Shown: one piece after another, positions 22,608 to 30,838 of the stretch | Numbering within the stretch: position 1 is the stretch's first letter | Layout of the letters: each line of letters opens with the position of its first letter | NCBI RefSeq assembly: GCF_026168105.1 | Contig: NZ_LBMW01000012.1 | Span: 111,600 to 175,599 of the forward strand | Length of the DNA: 64,000 bases | Source: Streptomyces hygroscopicus | GTDB taxonomy: Bacteria; Actinomycetota; Actinomycetes; Streptomycetales; Streptomycetaceae | Direction: 5' to 3' | Position numbers and translations under genes: made by a program | Notes under the pieces: generated by a model | Databases searched by the model: none | Seen by the model: only the letters and a program-made list of their open reading frames with translations | What the model was told of the DNA's origin: nothing

Positions 22608-24877
22608 GCGCTCAGGGTGTCCGCGAGCCTGCGGCGAGCCGCCCGGGAGGCGGGCAGGGCGGCGAGGGCGGCGGCGCCCAGCACGGCCGCGGCACCGAAC
22701 AGCAGCAGGAGGACCGGGGAGGGGCCCTGGGCCAGTCCGGCGCCGATACCGCTGGACCGGCCCTGGACGTCGATCAGCCAGTGGGCGAGGGGAATTCCCA
22801 GCGCCGTGCCGACGCAGACAGCGGCCAGTGCCGTGCAGGCGGTGGCGGTGACGGTGATACCCGTGATCTGCCGCGGGGACAGACCGATCGCCTTGAGCGC
22901 CAGCAGATCCCGCTCGCTCTCACGGATGGTGCCGCCGATCGCGGTCAGCAGCTCGATGAGTCCGATGAGCGCGAGAACGGCGATCAGCCCCAGGACCACT
23001 CCGCGTAGCGGTGAGAGCCCGTCCGCCGGATTTGTGATGGGATGCACATCCAGATGTCCCGGCGCGGCCGTGGCCAGCTCGCCCGCGACCTGGTGCGGAT
23101 CGGCGCCGGGCCGGAGGCGGAGCTGGTAGAGGGTGGGACGCAGCTGAGGGTCGTTCTCCGTCAGCGTGTCGAGCGAGGTGGAGATGACCCGCCCGGCGTT
23201 CTCCGGCTCGATGCTGCGGCCCACGATGTGCAGGATCTGCGGCTGGTCACCCACCGTCATCCGCACCCAGTCGCCGACGCGCACGTCCAGCAGATCGAGC
23301 AGCCCCTGGCCGGCCACCGCCTCGTCGGGACCCAGGGCGGGACGGCCCTCGGCGACGGCGTAGGGGTACGGGTCCTGGCGTGTGCCCAGGCCGCGCAGGG
23401 CGATCGTGGCCGTCTGACCCGGGACCAGGGCCGCCACCTCGACGCCCGGGTAGGCGGCTGCGACCTGCGGATTCTTCTCCAGCAGGGAGTGTGCTGCCTG
23501 CTCGCCGAGATCGCCGTCGGGGCGCACGGTGAGGGACGCGAGGCCCATCTGCTCGGGTCTGCTGTGGAAGCTGTCGATGGTGGTCCATGCGCTCATCGCC
23601 ACCACGATCAGCAGCAGCGGCAGCGCCAGCCGGGCGATCGTGGCCACCGACCGGGGACGGCGCGTGAACGCCTTGTGCCAGCCCAGGACCAAAGCGGGTG
23701 GCAGCCGCAGTCCGAGGGCCCTGCGCGCCGGGCCCGAGAGCCGGCCGGACGGCGCCGCCGCGGGCCGAGGCACCGGTACCGGAGGCACCCGCCCCGCTCG
23801 CCAGGCCGCGAGCCCGGTGGTGGCTGCGATGAACAGCACGGCGCCCACCGGTACCGCGAACAGCGCCACGGTGTGCCCGGGCAGCCCCTGCCATACGCCG
23901 ACCGCGTCCCCGAGGCGCCCCGGGATGTAGCGGCCCAGCCCTTGCGTGAGGGCCCCGGCGGCCAGCGCGCCCAGCAGAGCGTAGGCCACATGCTGGAGGA
24001 GGAAGATCCGGACGACCTGGCCGGGCGTGAAACCGATCGCCTTCAGGACCGATATGTCCCGCAGATGGCCCCGGATGCGGGTGCCGATCGCTCCGTGCAC
24101 GGCGAACCCGGCGGCGACGAGCGCGCCCAGTCCGAACAGGGCCAGTACCTGACCAAACAGCCGGTTGTCGCCCTGCGCCTCGGCCCGCGCCTGTTGCCAC
24201 GTCGAGACCTCGGTGACCGCGCCGGCACCCAGCATGGTGACGGCGCGCTGGACGATGTAGTCCGTGTCACCGGGGTCGGCCAGGCGCAGTCCGGTCACCT
24301 GGCCGCCGGGGTGGCGCACCGCGGACGGCAGCGCCCAGACGAGCCCCGGCTGTTCGCCGGGGCGGTAGCGGGGCTCGGCGCTGTCGGCGATGCCCACGAC
24401 GGTCAGCGTCCGGGCCGTGCCGACGAGTGTCAGGGTGTCCCCGGGTTCGGCCAGCAGCGCCCGGGCGAGCCGGGTCTCCAGCACCACGCCCCCGGGGCGC
24501 GCAGGGTCCAGCCAGTGGCCCGAGGTCAGCAGCGGTCGTCCGACGGTGGGGCGCTGGTCGGTGGCGCGCAGTTCGACGGTGGCGCGGGTGCCTCGGGAGG
24601 CGAGGGTCCCGGACTCGGTGGCGTAGGGGCCGGCGACGGATTCGACGCCGTCCAGTGCGGCGAGCTTGGCCGGGGCGGCGGACGGACCGGTGTGGATCCA
24701 CACATGTGCGCCGCGCGCCTGGGTGAAGACCCGCTGCCAGGGGTTGGTCGCATACCCGAAGAGCGCCGTCGCCAGCAGCAGCGAGACGACGATGCCGGCG
24801 GTGGCGAGCACGATGAACAGTGCCTCGCCGCGATGAGTCCGAAGATCGGAGTGCGCCCAGCGCAGGGTGGCCCGCAC
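22598..24877 (-). CDS. FtsX-like ABC transporter permease (two-domain, MacB/LolC-type)
   Basis: A 759-residue membrane protein built from two FtsX repeats. An N-terminal helix (ALFIVLATAGIVVSLLLATAL) is followed by an extracytoplasmic domain and three helices near residues 250-360 (LFGLGALVAAGFAVHGAIG, VALFAVPVGAVLFIAATTGL). The pattern repeats, ending in LRGVVLGLIAVLALIGLIEL and VLLLLFGAAAVLGAAALAAL. It partners the ATPase at 24942 and the PadR regulator at 25688, a common Streptomyces trio that handles lipophilic drugs, peptides or lipoproteins. The substrate is unknown. Confidence 0.88.
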   Translation of the reverse strand: MRATLRWAHSDLRTHRGEALFIVLATAGIVVSLLLATALFGYATNPWQRVFTQARGAHVWIHTGPSAAPAKLAALDGVESVAGPYATESGTLASRGTRATVELRATDQRPTVGRPLLTSGHWLDPARPGGVVLETRLARALLAEPGDTLTLVGTARTLTVVGIADSAEPRYRPGEQPGLVWALPSAVRHPGGQVTGLRLADPGDTDYIVQRAVTMLGAGAVTEVSTWQQARAEAQGDNRLFGQVLALFGLGALVAAGFAVHGAIGTRIRGHLRDISVLKAIGFTPGQVVRIFLLQHVAYALLGALAAGALTQGLGRYIPGRLGDAVGVWQGLPGHTVALFAVPVGAVLFIAATTGLAAWRAGRVPPVPVPRPAAAPSGRLSGPARRALGLRLPPALVLGWHKAFTRRPRSVATIARLALPLLLIVVAMSAWTTIDSFHSRPEQMGLASLTVRPDGDLGEQAAHSLLEKNPQVAAAYPGVEVAALVPGQTATIALRGLGTRQDPYPYAVAEGRPALGPDEAVAGQGLLDLLDVRVGDWVRMTVGDQPQILHIVGRSIEPENAGRVISTSLDTLTENDPQLRPTLYQLRLRPGADPHQVAGELATAAPGHLDVHPITNPADGLSPLRGVVLGLIAVLALIGLIELLTAIGGTIRESERDLLALKAIGLSPRQITGITVTATACTALAAVCVGTALGIPLAHWLIDVQGRSSGIGAGLAQGPSPVLLLLFGAAAVLGAAALAALPASRAARRRLADTLSAVA

Positions 24878-24941
24878 GGCGTCAGCCTCTCGGCTCGCGC
24901 GGGGCGCGGGGGGTCGCCCTCGGAAGTTCGTACACCGCGGA

Positions 24942-25691
24942 TCAGTCCTTCAGCTCCAGCACGCCGGATATCCCGCTCCGGCGCGGCGACGCGCCGTCCA
25001 GCTCCGCGTCGTCGGCGATCCGGCCGTCGAAGAAGCTGATCACCCGGTCGGCGGCGCTCGCCAGCCGGGCGTCGTGGGTGACCAGCACGATGGTCTGGCC
25101 GCGCTGGTGGAAGCGGGACAGCAGCCGCATCACCTCACGGGTGCCCTTGCTGTCGAGGCTGCCCGCGGGCTCGTCGGCGAGCAGCAGCGGCGGATGGTTG
25201 ACCAGGGCCCGGGCCAGCGCGACCCGCTGCTGCTCGCCGCCGGACAGCTCGCCCGGCATGCTGCGCTCCTTGCCCGCGAGGCCCAGCTCGGCCAGCAACT
25301 CCTCCCGCGCGGCGCGTGCCTGCTTCGGCGGGGCCCCGGCGAGCAGCGCGGGCAGCTCGACGTTGTCCGCGACCGACAGGTTGGAGACCAGGTTGAAGAA
25401 CTGGAAGACGATCCCGATGCGCTTCCTGCGCTCCACGGCCCAGCGCGCCTCGGTGTAGGAGTCGGTGCAATCGCCGTCCAGCCAGATGCTGCCGTCGTCC
25501 GGCCGCTGCAGCCCGCCCAGCAGATGCAGCAGCGTCGACTTCCCGGCACCGGACGGGCCGGTGACGGCCACGAATTCGCCCCGCGCCACACGCAGGTCGA
25601 CCCCGCGCACGGCATGGGCGGGCGCACCTTCGCCGTGGTGGGTCTTGACCAGGCCTTCGGCGCGCAGCAGAGGAGTGGGGTGGTCGTTCAC
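24942..25691 (-). CDS. ABC transporter ATPase, MacB/LolD-type
   Basis: A 249-residue ATPase with Walker A GPSGAGKSTLLHLLGG, Q-loop VFQFFNLVSNLSV, signature LSGGEQQRVALARAL, Walker B LLLADEPAGSLDS and H-loop VLVTHD. The family (LolD/MacB) typically powers FtsX-like permeases, and the gene lies directly upstream of one. The GTG start at 25691 overlaps the PadR stop as GTGA. A longer frame extends nine codons into padR and is not needed. Confidence 0.93.
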   Translation of the reverse strand: MNDHPTPLLRAEGLVKTHHGEGAPAHAVRGVDLRVARGEFVAVTGPSGAGKSTLLHLLGGLQRPDDGSIWLDGDCTDSYTEARWAVERRKRIGIVFQFFNLVSNLSVADNVELPALLAGAPPKQARAAREELLAELGLAGKERSMPGELSGGEQQRVALARALVNHPPLLLADEPAGSLDSKGTREVMRLLSRFHQRGQTIVLVTHDARLASAADRVISFFDGRIADDAELDGASPRRSGISGVLELKD

Positions 25692-26203
25692 TCCAGCTCC
25701 TCCAGTTCCTCCTGGCACCGCTCCAGCCAGTCGAGGTCGGCCTGCAGGTGCAGCATCGCGCCCTCGATCAGCAACTGGGCGATACGGTTGTCGCGGTCTT
25801 CGGCGGCGGCCAGTTTCGACAGGTCGCGCATGGTGTTCAGGTACTGGCGCCGTTGTTTGTTGATCAGGGCGATCTGGTCGGCGAGACCGGTCTGCGGGGC
25901 GAGCGCCAGTTTCATGAAGAACTCGTCCCGTACCCGTGGCTCGTCCGCCGCCTCCTCGTACCAGGCGCGCAGCGCCTCCCGCCCGGCCTCGGTGAGGTGG
26001 TAGATCTTCTTGTTGGGTCGGCTGGACTGCTCGACCTCCTCGCCTTCGATCAGTCCCGTCTTCTCGAGGCGGCCGAGGGTGACGTAGATCTGGCCGACAT
26101 TCGGCTGAGGGTACGCGGCCCCCAGCAGTTGCTCAAGGTCCTGCTTGAGCTCGTAGCCATGGGCCGGGCCGCGTGCGAGGAGTGCCAGGAGGGGCAGGCG
26201 CAC
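25688..26203 (-). CDS. PadR-family transcriptional regulator
   Basis: A 171-residue regulator. A PadR winged helix fills residues 1-85 (LALLARGPAHGYELKQDLEQ, VGQIYVTLGRLEKTGLIEGE), and a helical dimerisation domain completes the C-terminus (RQYLNTMRDLSKLAAAEDRD). PadR proteins usually repress a neighbouring efflux operon and are released by the exported compound. The gene heads a PadR-ATPase-permease operon. The GTG start has a strong AGGAGGAAA ribosome site. A perfect inverted repeat at 26257-26271 lies in its divergent promoter. Confidence 0.92.
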   Translation of the reverse strand: MRLPLLALLARGPAHGYELKQDLEQLLGAAYPQPNVGQIYVTLGRLEKTGLIEGEEVEQSSRPNKKIYHLTEAGREALRAWYEEAADEPRVRDEFFMKLALAPQTGLADQIALINKQRRQYLNTMRDLSKLAAAEDRDNRIAQLLIEGAMLHLQADLDWLERCQEELEELE

Positions 26204-26256
26204 TCGTGCTTTCCTCCTCGGGTCCTCGTATTGTGCTCCAGGCCCTAGTATCGCTC

Positions 26257-26271
26257 ATACCTAACAGGTAT
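26257..26271. promoter_or_regulatory. PadR-type operator in the divergent promoter
   Basis: ATACCT-AAC-AGGTAT is a perfect 6-bp inverted repeat between the PadR gene (minus) and the solute-binding-protein gene (plus). A near-identical site, TACCTAACAAGTA on the minus strand, occurs at 27633-27645. Location and symmetry suggest a PadR binding site. Confidence 0.55.
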
Positions 26272-26327
26272 ACATGGCCTCTGACCCCGGGCGAAGGTGC
26301 CCGGCGCCGGTGTACAGGGAGGAACCT

Positions 26328-27599
26328 ATGCGGTGGATACACGCCGCCGGTAGGGGCCTCCTCGCCCTCGCGGTGGTGCTGACCGGTTACATCGCCTCGG
26401 GTGCCCGTGCCGACGACGCCATCGCGGGTGGCCGCGGACCGCTCACCCTGGCCACCGCCGGTGACCTGACCGGCTACCTCGGCCCGCTCCTCGACGGCTG
26501 GAATCGTACCCATCCCGGTGAGAAGGTCACGCTCGTCGAGCTCCCGGACTCCGCCGACGAGACCCATGCGCAGATGACCACCGATCTGCGCGGCGGCGAC
26601 CGCAGCAGGTTCGACGTCCTCAACATCGATGTCGCCTGGACCTCCGAGTTCGCGGCGGCAGGCTGGATCCGCCCGCTGCCGCGCGACCGTTTCCCGCTGA
26701 AGAGCTTCCTGCCGCCGGTGGTCGACACGGCCACCTACAACGGGCAGCTGTACGCGGTCCCCTACGTCACCAACGCCGGCCTGCTCCTGTACCGCAAGGA
26801 CATCCTCGACAAAGAGGGTGTCCGGCCGCCGCGCACCTGGGCCGAACTGGAGCGGGACGCGAAGACCATCGCCCCCAAGTACGGACTCGACGGGTATGCG
26901 GGCCAGTTCCTGCCGTACGAGGGCCTCACGGTCAACGCGGCCGAGGCGGTGTACTCGGCGGGCGGCACGATCCTGGGCGACGAGGGCGAGCGCGTCACCG
27001 TGAACTCGGCCGCGGCCCGAGAGGGCATCGGGTTCCTGGCCCGCGGTGTGCACGAGGGCTGGATCCCGAGGAAGGCGCTGACGTACAAGGAGGAGGAGTC
27101 CAAACAGGACTTCCAGGACGGCCATCTGCTCTTCCTGCGCAACTGGCCGTATGCGTACGCCGTCGCCTCCGCCAGGGGGTCCAAGGTCGCGGGGAAGATC
27201 GGTGCCGTACCGCTGCCGGGACCGAACGGGCCGGGGACCAGCGTCCTCGGCGGCTCCAATCTGGCGGTCAACACGCATGCGCGGCATCCCGAGTCGGCCG
27301 CGCGTCTGATCGCGTACCTCACCAGCGAGCGCGTCCAGAGGCAGGTCCTCACGCGGGGCGCGCTGCCACCCGTACGCGCCGCGCTCTACGACGACCCTGG
27401 GCTGATACGGCAGTTCCCGTATCTGCCGACTCTGCGGGCGAGCGTCCTCGCGGCCGCACCGCGCCCCAAGAGCCCGCGCTACGACCAGGTCAGCCTGGCG
27501 GTGCAGGCTGTCGTCCACGATGCGCTGACCGGGCACGAGACGCCCGAGAGCGCGGTGCGGCGACTGGCGCGAGAGCTCGCCGCCATCTCCCAGCGCTAG
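26328..27599 (+). CDS. Extracellular solute-binding protein without lipobox
   Basis: A 423-residue family-1 sugar-type binding protein. A Sec signal peptide (RGLLALAVVLTGYIASGARA) lacks the cysteine normally seen in Gram-positive binding proteins, so the protein may be released rather than membrane-anchored. The mature part has typical features: RFDVLNIDVAWTSEFAAAGW, YAVPYVTNAGLLLYRKDIL and GGSNLAVNTHARHPESAARL. No permease genes adjoin it; the nearest importer (29507-33036) carries its own binding protein. It is divergent from PadR with a candidate PadR box between. Start ATG at 26328 has AGGGAGG upstream. Confidence 0.85.
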   Translation: MRWIHAAGRGLLALAVVLTGYIASGARADDAIAGGRGPLTLATAGDLTGYLGPLLDGWNRTHPGEKVTLVELPDSADETHAQMTTDLRGGDRSRFDVLNIDVAWTSEFAAAGWIRPLPRDRFPLKSFLPPVVDTATYNGQLYAVPYVTNAGLLLYRKDILDKEGVRPPRTWAELERDAKTIAPKYGLDGYAGQFLPYEGLTVNAAEAVYSAGGTILGDEGERVTVNSAAAREGIGFLARGVHEGWIPRKALTYKEEESKQDFQDGHLLFLRNWPYAYAVASARGSKVAGKIGAVPLPGPNGPGTSVLGGSNLAVNTHARHPESAARLIAYLTSERVQRQVLTRGALPPVRAALYDDPGLIRQFPYLPTLRASVLAAAPRPKSPRYDQVSLAVQAVVHDALTGHETPESAVRRLARELAAISQR

Positions 27600-27630
27600 C
27601 GGCGCTGGATCAGCACCAAGGTCCAGCATA

Positions 27631-27647
27631 GTTACTTGTTAGGTAAC
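27631..27647. promoter_or_regulatory. Second PadR-type box upstream of the glucosidase gene
   Basis: GTTAC-TTGTTAG-GTAAC is an inverted repeat in the gap between the binding-protein gene and the GH13 gene. On the minus strand its core reads TACCTAACAAGTA, differing at one of 13 positions from the core of the box at 26257-26271. It could place the glucosidase promoter under the same regulator. Confidence 0.45.
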
Positions 27648-27798
27648 GCGGACATCTCATCTCGCCTCTGACTGCCCCCATATGTCCGGATATCATCCCC
27701 CAACTCTTCGGTAGTTTCGGTCTGTTCGTTGACACCTGTGCGACACGTCTACTTAACATGCATGCATAACCGTAAGCACGCACAGACAGGTCGACGGG

Positions 27799-29445
27799 GT
27801 GAGTCTCAAGCGCATCGACACCCACCGCTGGTGGCGCGACGCAGTGATCTACCAGGTGTACGTCCGCAGCTTTCTGGACAGCACCGGCGACGGCATCGGC
27901 GATCTCGCCGGGGTCAGGGCAGGGTTGCCGTACCTGAAGAAGCTCGGCGTCGACGGCGTCTGGCTCAGCCCCTTCTATCCCTCGCCCCAGCACGACCACG
28001 GATACGACGTGGCCGACTACTGCGACGTCGACCCGCTCTTCGGTGACCTCGCCGAGTTCGACCTGCTGGTGGCGGCCGCCCGGCGGCTGGGCATCAAGGT
28101 GCTCCTGGACATCGTCCCCAACCACTGCTCCAGCGAGCACCCGTGGTTCCGTGAGGCGCTCGCCTCCGCCCCCGGCAGCGCGGCCCGTGCCCGCTTCCAC
28201 TTCGCCGAGGGCCGTGGTCCGGACGGCGCGGAGCCGCCCAACAACTGGCACGCCATGTTCGGCGGCCCGGCCTGGAGCCGCGTCACGGAGGCGGACGGCC
28301 GTCCCGGCCAGTGGTACCTGCACATGTTCACGCCCGAACAGCCCGACTGGAACTGGCGCGAACCCGAGGTCGCCGCCCACTTCGACGAGGTGCTCCGCTT
28401 CTGGCTGGACCGGGGCGTCGACGGCTTCCGCATCGACGTCGCCGCCGGCCTCTTCAAGCACCCGGACCTGCCCGACTCCCCGGACCCCGAGGCGGACGCG
28501 CGTACCCGGGACTCCGTCAACCCGCTCGCCTGGAACCAGCCCGAGGTGCACGACGTGTGGCGGCACTGGCGCGCGGTGTGCGAGGAGTACACGGCACAGG
28601 ACGGCCGCGAACGCCTGCTGGTCGGCGAGGTCTCGGTCCCGACCGCGCGCGAGCACGCGAAGTACGTCCGCCAGGACGAACTCCACCAGGCCTTCTTCTT
28701 CGACCTGCTCAGCGCCCCCTGGAGCGCCGACGCCTTCCGCAAGGTCGTCTCCGAGGCCATGCAGGACATAGCCGGCACCGGCTCCACGGTCACCTGGGTC
28801 CTCAACAACCACGACCAGGTCCGCACCGTGACCCGCTACGGCGAGCTCCTCACCGAGGGCAGCGGCCTGGGCGCCGCCCGCGCCCGCGCTGCCGCGCTGC
28901 TGCTGCTGGCGCTGCCCGGGGCCGCGTACATCTACCAGGGCGAGGAACTGGGTCTGCCCGAGGTCGTGGACCTGCCCGACGACGTGCTCACCGACCCGAT
29001 CTTCCGCCGTACCGGAAGCCGCGCCCGCATCCGCGACGGCTGCCGGGTGCCGCTGCCCTGGTCGGGGCAGGCCTCCCCGTTCGGCTTCACCTCCGGGGCC
29101 GAAGGGGCCAAACCGTGGCTGCCACAGCCGGAGTGGTTCGCCGAGCACGCCACCGACCGGGCCCTGGCCGACACCCGCTCCTTCTGGCACCTGTACCGCG
29201 ACGGACTCCAGTTGCGTGCCGCGCTCCCTCAGCTGGGTGAGGGCTCGCTGCGCTGGCTGGACACCCCGCCGGGCGTCCTCGGATTCGTCCGCGGCGACGG
29301 TCTCGTCTGCGCCGTCAACTTCGGTACGGCTCCCACCCCGGCACCGGTCTCCGGAACCCCCCTGCTCGCCAGCGGCCCCTGCCCCCCTGGGGTGCTCGCC
29401 GGCTCCACGGCCGCCTGGTGGATCAGCGACGGCACCGACCTCTGA
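27799..29445 (+). CDS. GH13 alpha-glucosidase
   Basis: A 548-residue cytoplasmic glycoside hydrolase of family 13 (oligo-1,6-glucosidase/alpha-glucosidase group) that would split glucose from imported alpha-glucosides. The four conserved regions are present: DIVPNH, DGFRIDV with nucleophile D213, VGEV with acid/base E277, and NNHD with D339. No signal peptide is seen, which fits intracellular hydrolysis of sugars brought in by the adjacent importer. It is the first gene of a glucosidase-importer cluster. GTG start at 27799. Confidence 0.93.
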   Translation: MSLKRIDTHRWWRDAVIYQVYVRSFLDSTGDGIGDLAGVRAGLPYLKKLGVDGVWLSPFYPSPQHDHGYDVADYCDVDPLFGDLAEFDLLVAAARRLGIKVLLDIVPNHCSSEHPWFREALASAPGSAARARFHFAEGRGPDGAEPPNNWHAMFGGPAWSRVTEADGRPGQWYLHMFTPEQPDWNWREPEVAAHFDEVLRFWLDRGVDGFRIDVAAGLFKHPDLPDSPDPEADARTRDSVNPLAWNQPEVHDVWRHWRAVCEEYTAQDGRERLLVGEVSVPTAREHAKYVRQDELHQAFFFDLLSAPWSADAFRKVVSEAMQDIAGTGSTVTWVLNNHDQVRTVTRYGELLTEGSGLGAARARAAALLLLALPGAAYIYQGEELGLPEVVDLPDDVLTDPIFRRTGSRARIRDGCRVPLPWSGQASPFGFTSGAEGAKPWLPQPEWFAEHATDRALADTRSFWHLYRDGLQLRAALPQLGEGSLRWLDTPPGVLGFVRGDGLVCAVNFGTAPTPAPVSGTPLLASGPCPPGVLAGSTAAWWISDGTDL

Positions 29446-29506
29446 CCACCACCGTCCGAAGCCCTCCCTACCCGTCAACTCCCCATCCTCCGAAGGGACA
29501 TCAACG

Positions 29507-30832
29507 ATGATGCGACGACGTACCACCTTGCTCACCGGCTGCACCGCACTCGTCCTGGCGCTCGGCGCGACCGCCTGTGGCGGCGGTCCGGTCTCCGCGG
29601 GCGGCGGCGACAAGGCGCTCAGCGGCCAGACCGTCACCGTGGCCGGTGTCTGGACCGGCAGTGAGCAGAAGAACTTCCAGAAGGTGCTGGACGCGTTCAC
29701 CGCGAAGACCGGCGCCAAGACGCAGTTCGTGTCCACCGGCGACAACGTCTCCACCGTCGTCGGCAGCAAGATCGAGGGTGGTAACGCCCCCGACGTCGTG
29801 ATGGTCCCGCAGGTGGGTGTGCTCCAGCAGTTCGCGAAGAAGGGCTGGCTCAAGCCCCTGTCGGGGACCACTCAGCAGACCGTGGACGCCGACTACGCAA
29901 GCGTGTGGAAGAAGTACGGCAGCGTCGACGGCAACCTCTACGGCCTGTACTTCAAGGCCGCTCACAAGTCGACGGTGTGGTACAGCCCCGACGCGCTGAA
30001 CCAGGCCGGCGTCAAGCCGCCGAAGACGTTCGACGAGATGCTGAAGGCCGGACACACCGTCGCCGACTCGGGCCTCGCCGCCTTCGCGGTCGCCGGGCAG
30101 GACGGCTGGACGCTCACCGACTGGTTCGAGAACATCTACCTCTCCCAGGCCGGGCCCGAGAAGTACGACGCCCTTGCCGCCCACAAGCTCAAGTGGACCG
30201 ACCCGACCGTGGTCAAGGCGCTCACCACGCTCGGCACGCTCTTCAAGGACAAGCAGCTGATCGCGGGCGGCCAGAAGGGGGCCCTCAACACCGACTTCCC
30301 GGGCTCGGTGGAGAAGGTCTTCGGGCCCAAGCCCGAGGCGGGCATGGTGTACGAGGGCGACTTCGTCGCCGGGGTCGCCCACGACCAGTTCGGCAAGACG
30401 ATCGGCAAGGACGCCAACTTCTTCCCGTTCCCGGCGGTCGACGGCGGCACCGCGCCCGTGGTCAGCGGCGGTGACGCGGCGGTCGTCCTCAAGGACGGCA
30501 AGAATGCCGCGGCCGGGATGAAGCTCCTGGAGTACCTGGCGACCCCCGAGGCCGCGGCCGTCTGGGCGAAGGCGGGCGGCTTCCTGTCCCCGAACAAGAA
30601 GCTCGACCCCGCCTCCTACAGCGACGACGTGGCCCGCGCGACCGCGAAGTCCCTCATCGCCGCGGGGGACTCGGTCCGTTTCGACATGTCGGACCAGGCG
30701 CCCGCGGCCTTCGGCGGCACCAAGGGCGCCGGCGAGTGGAAGCTCCTTCAGGACTTCCTGAGTGACCCGTCCGACCCGAAGGGCACGGCGGCCAAGCTGG
30801 AGGACGCGGCGGCCAAGGCGTACGGGGGCTGA
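29507..30832 (+). CDS. Sugar ABC importer, solute-binding lipoprotein
   Basis: A 441-residue binding protein. The signal peptide ends in a lipobox (ALGATACGGG, cysteine near residue 25), so it is anchored to the outer face of the membrane. The body is family-1-like: GGNAPDVVMVPQVGVLQQFA, LYGLYFKAAHKSTVWYSPDA and a C-terminal VVSGGDAAVVLKDGKNAAAG. It lies between the GH13 glucosidase and two permease genes with short gaps, so it is probably one operon for an alpha-glucoside. Two ATGs stand side by side at the start; AAGGGA precedes them. No ATPase is encoded here; in Streptomyces such importers commonly share the MsiK ATPase from elsewhere. Confidence 0.93.
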   Translation: MMRRRTTLLTGCTALVLALGATACGGGPVSAGGGDKALSGQTVTVAGVWTGSEQKNFQKVLDAFTAKTGAKTQFVSTGDNVSTVVGSKIEGGNAPDVVMVPQVGVLQQFAKKGWLKPLSGTTQQTVDADYASVWKKYGSVDGNLYGLYFKAAHKSTVWYSPDALNQAGVKPPKTFDEMLKAGHTVADSGLAAFAVAGQDGWTLTDWFENIYLSQAGPEKYDALAAHKLKWTDPTVVKALTTLGTLFKDKQLIAGGQKGALNTDFPGSVEKVFGPKPEAGMVYEGDFVAGVAHDQFGKTIGKDANFFPFPAVDGGTAPVVSGGDAAVVLKDGKNAAAGMKLLEYLATPEAAAVWAKAGGFLSPNKKLDPASYSDDVARATAKSLIAAGDSVRFDMSDQAPAAFGGTKGAGEWKLLQDFLSDPSDPKGTAAKLEDAAAKAYGG

Positions 30833-30838
30833 CCCGAC

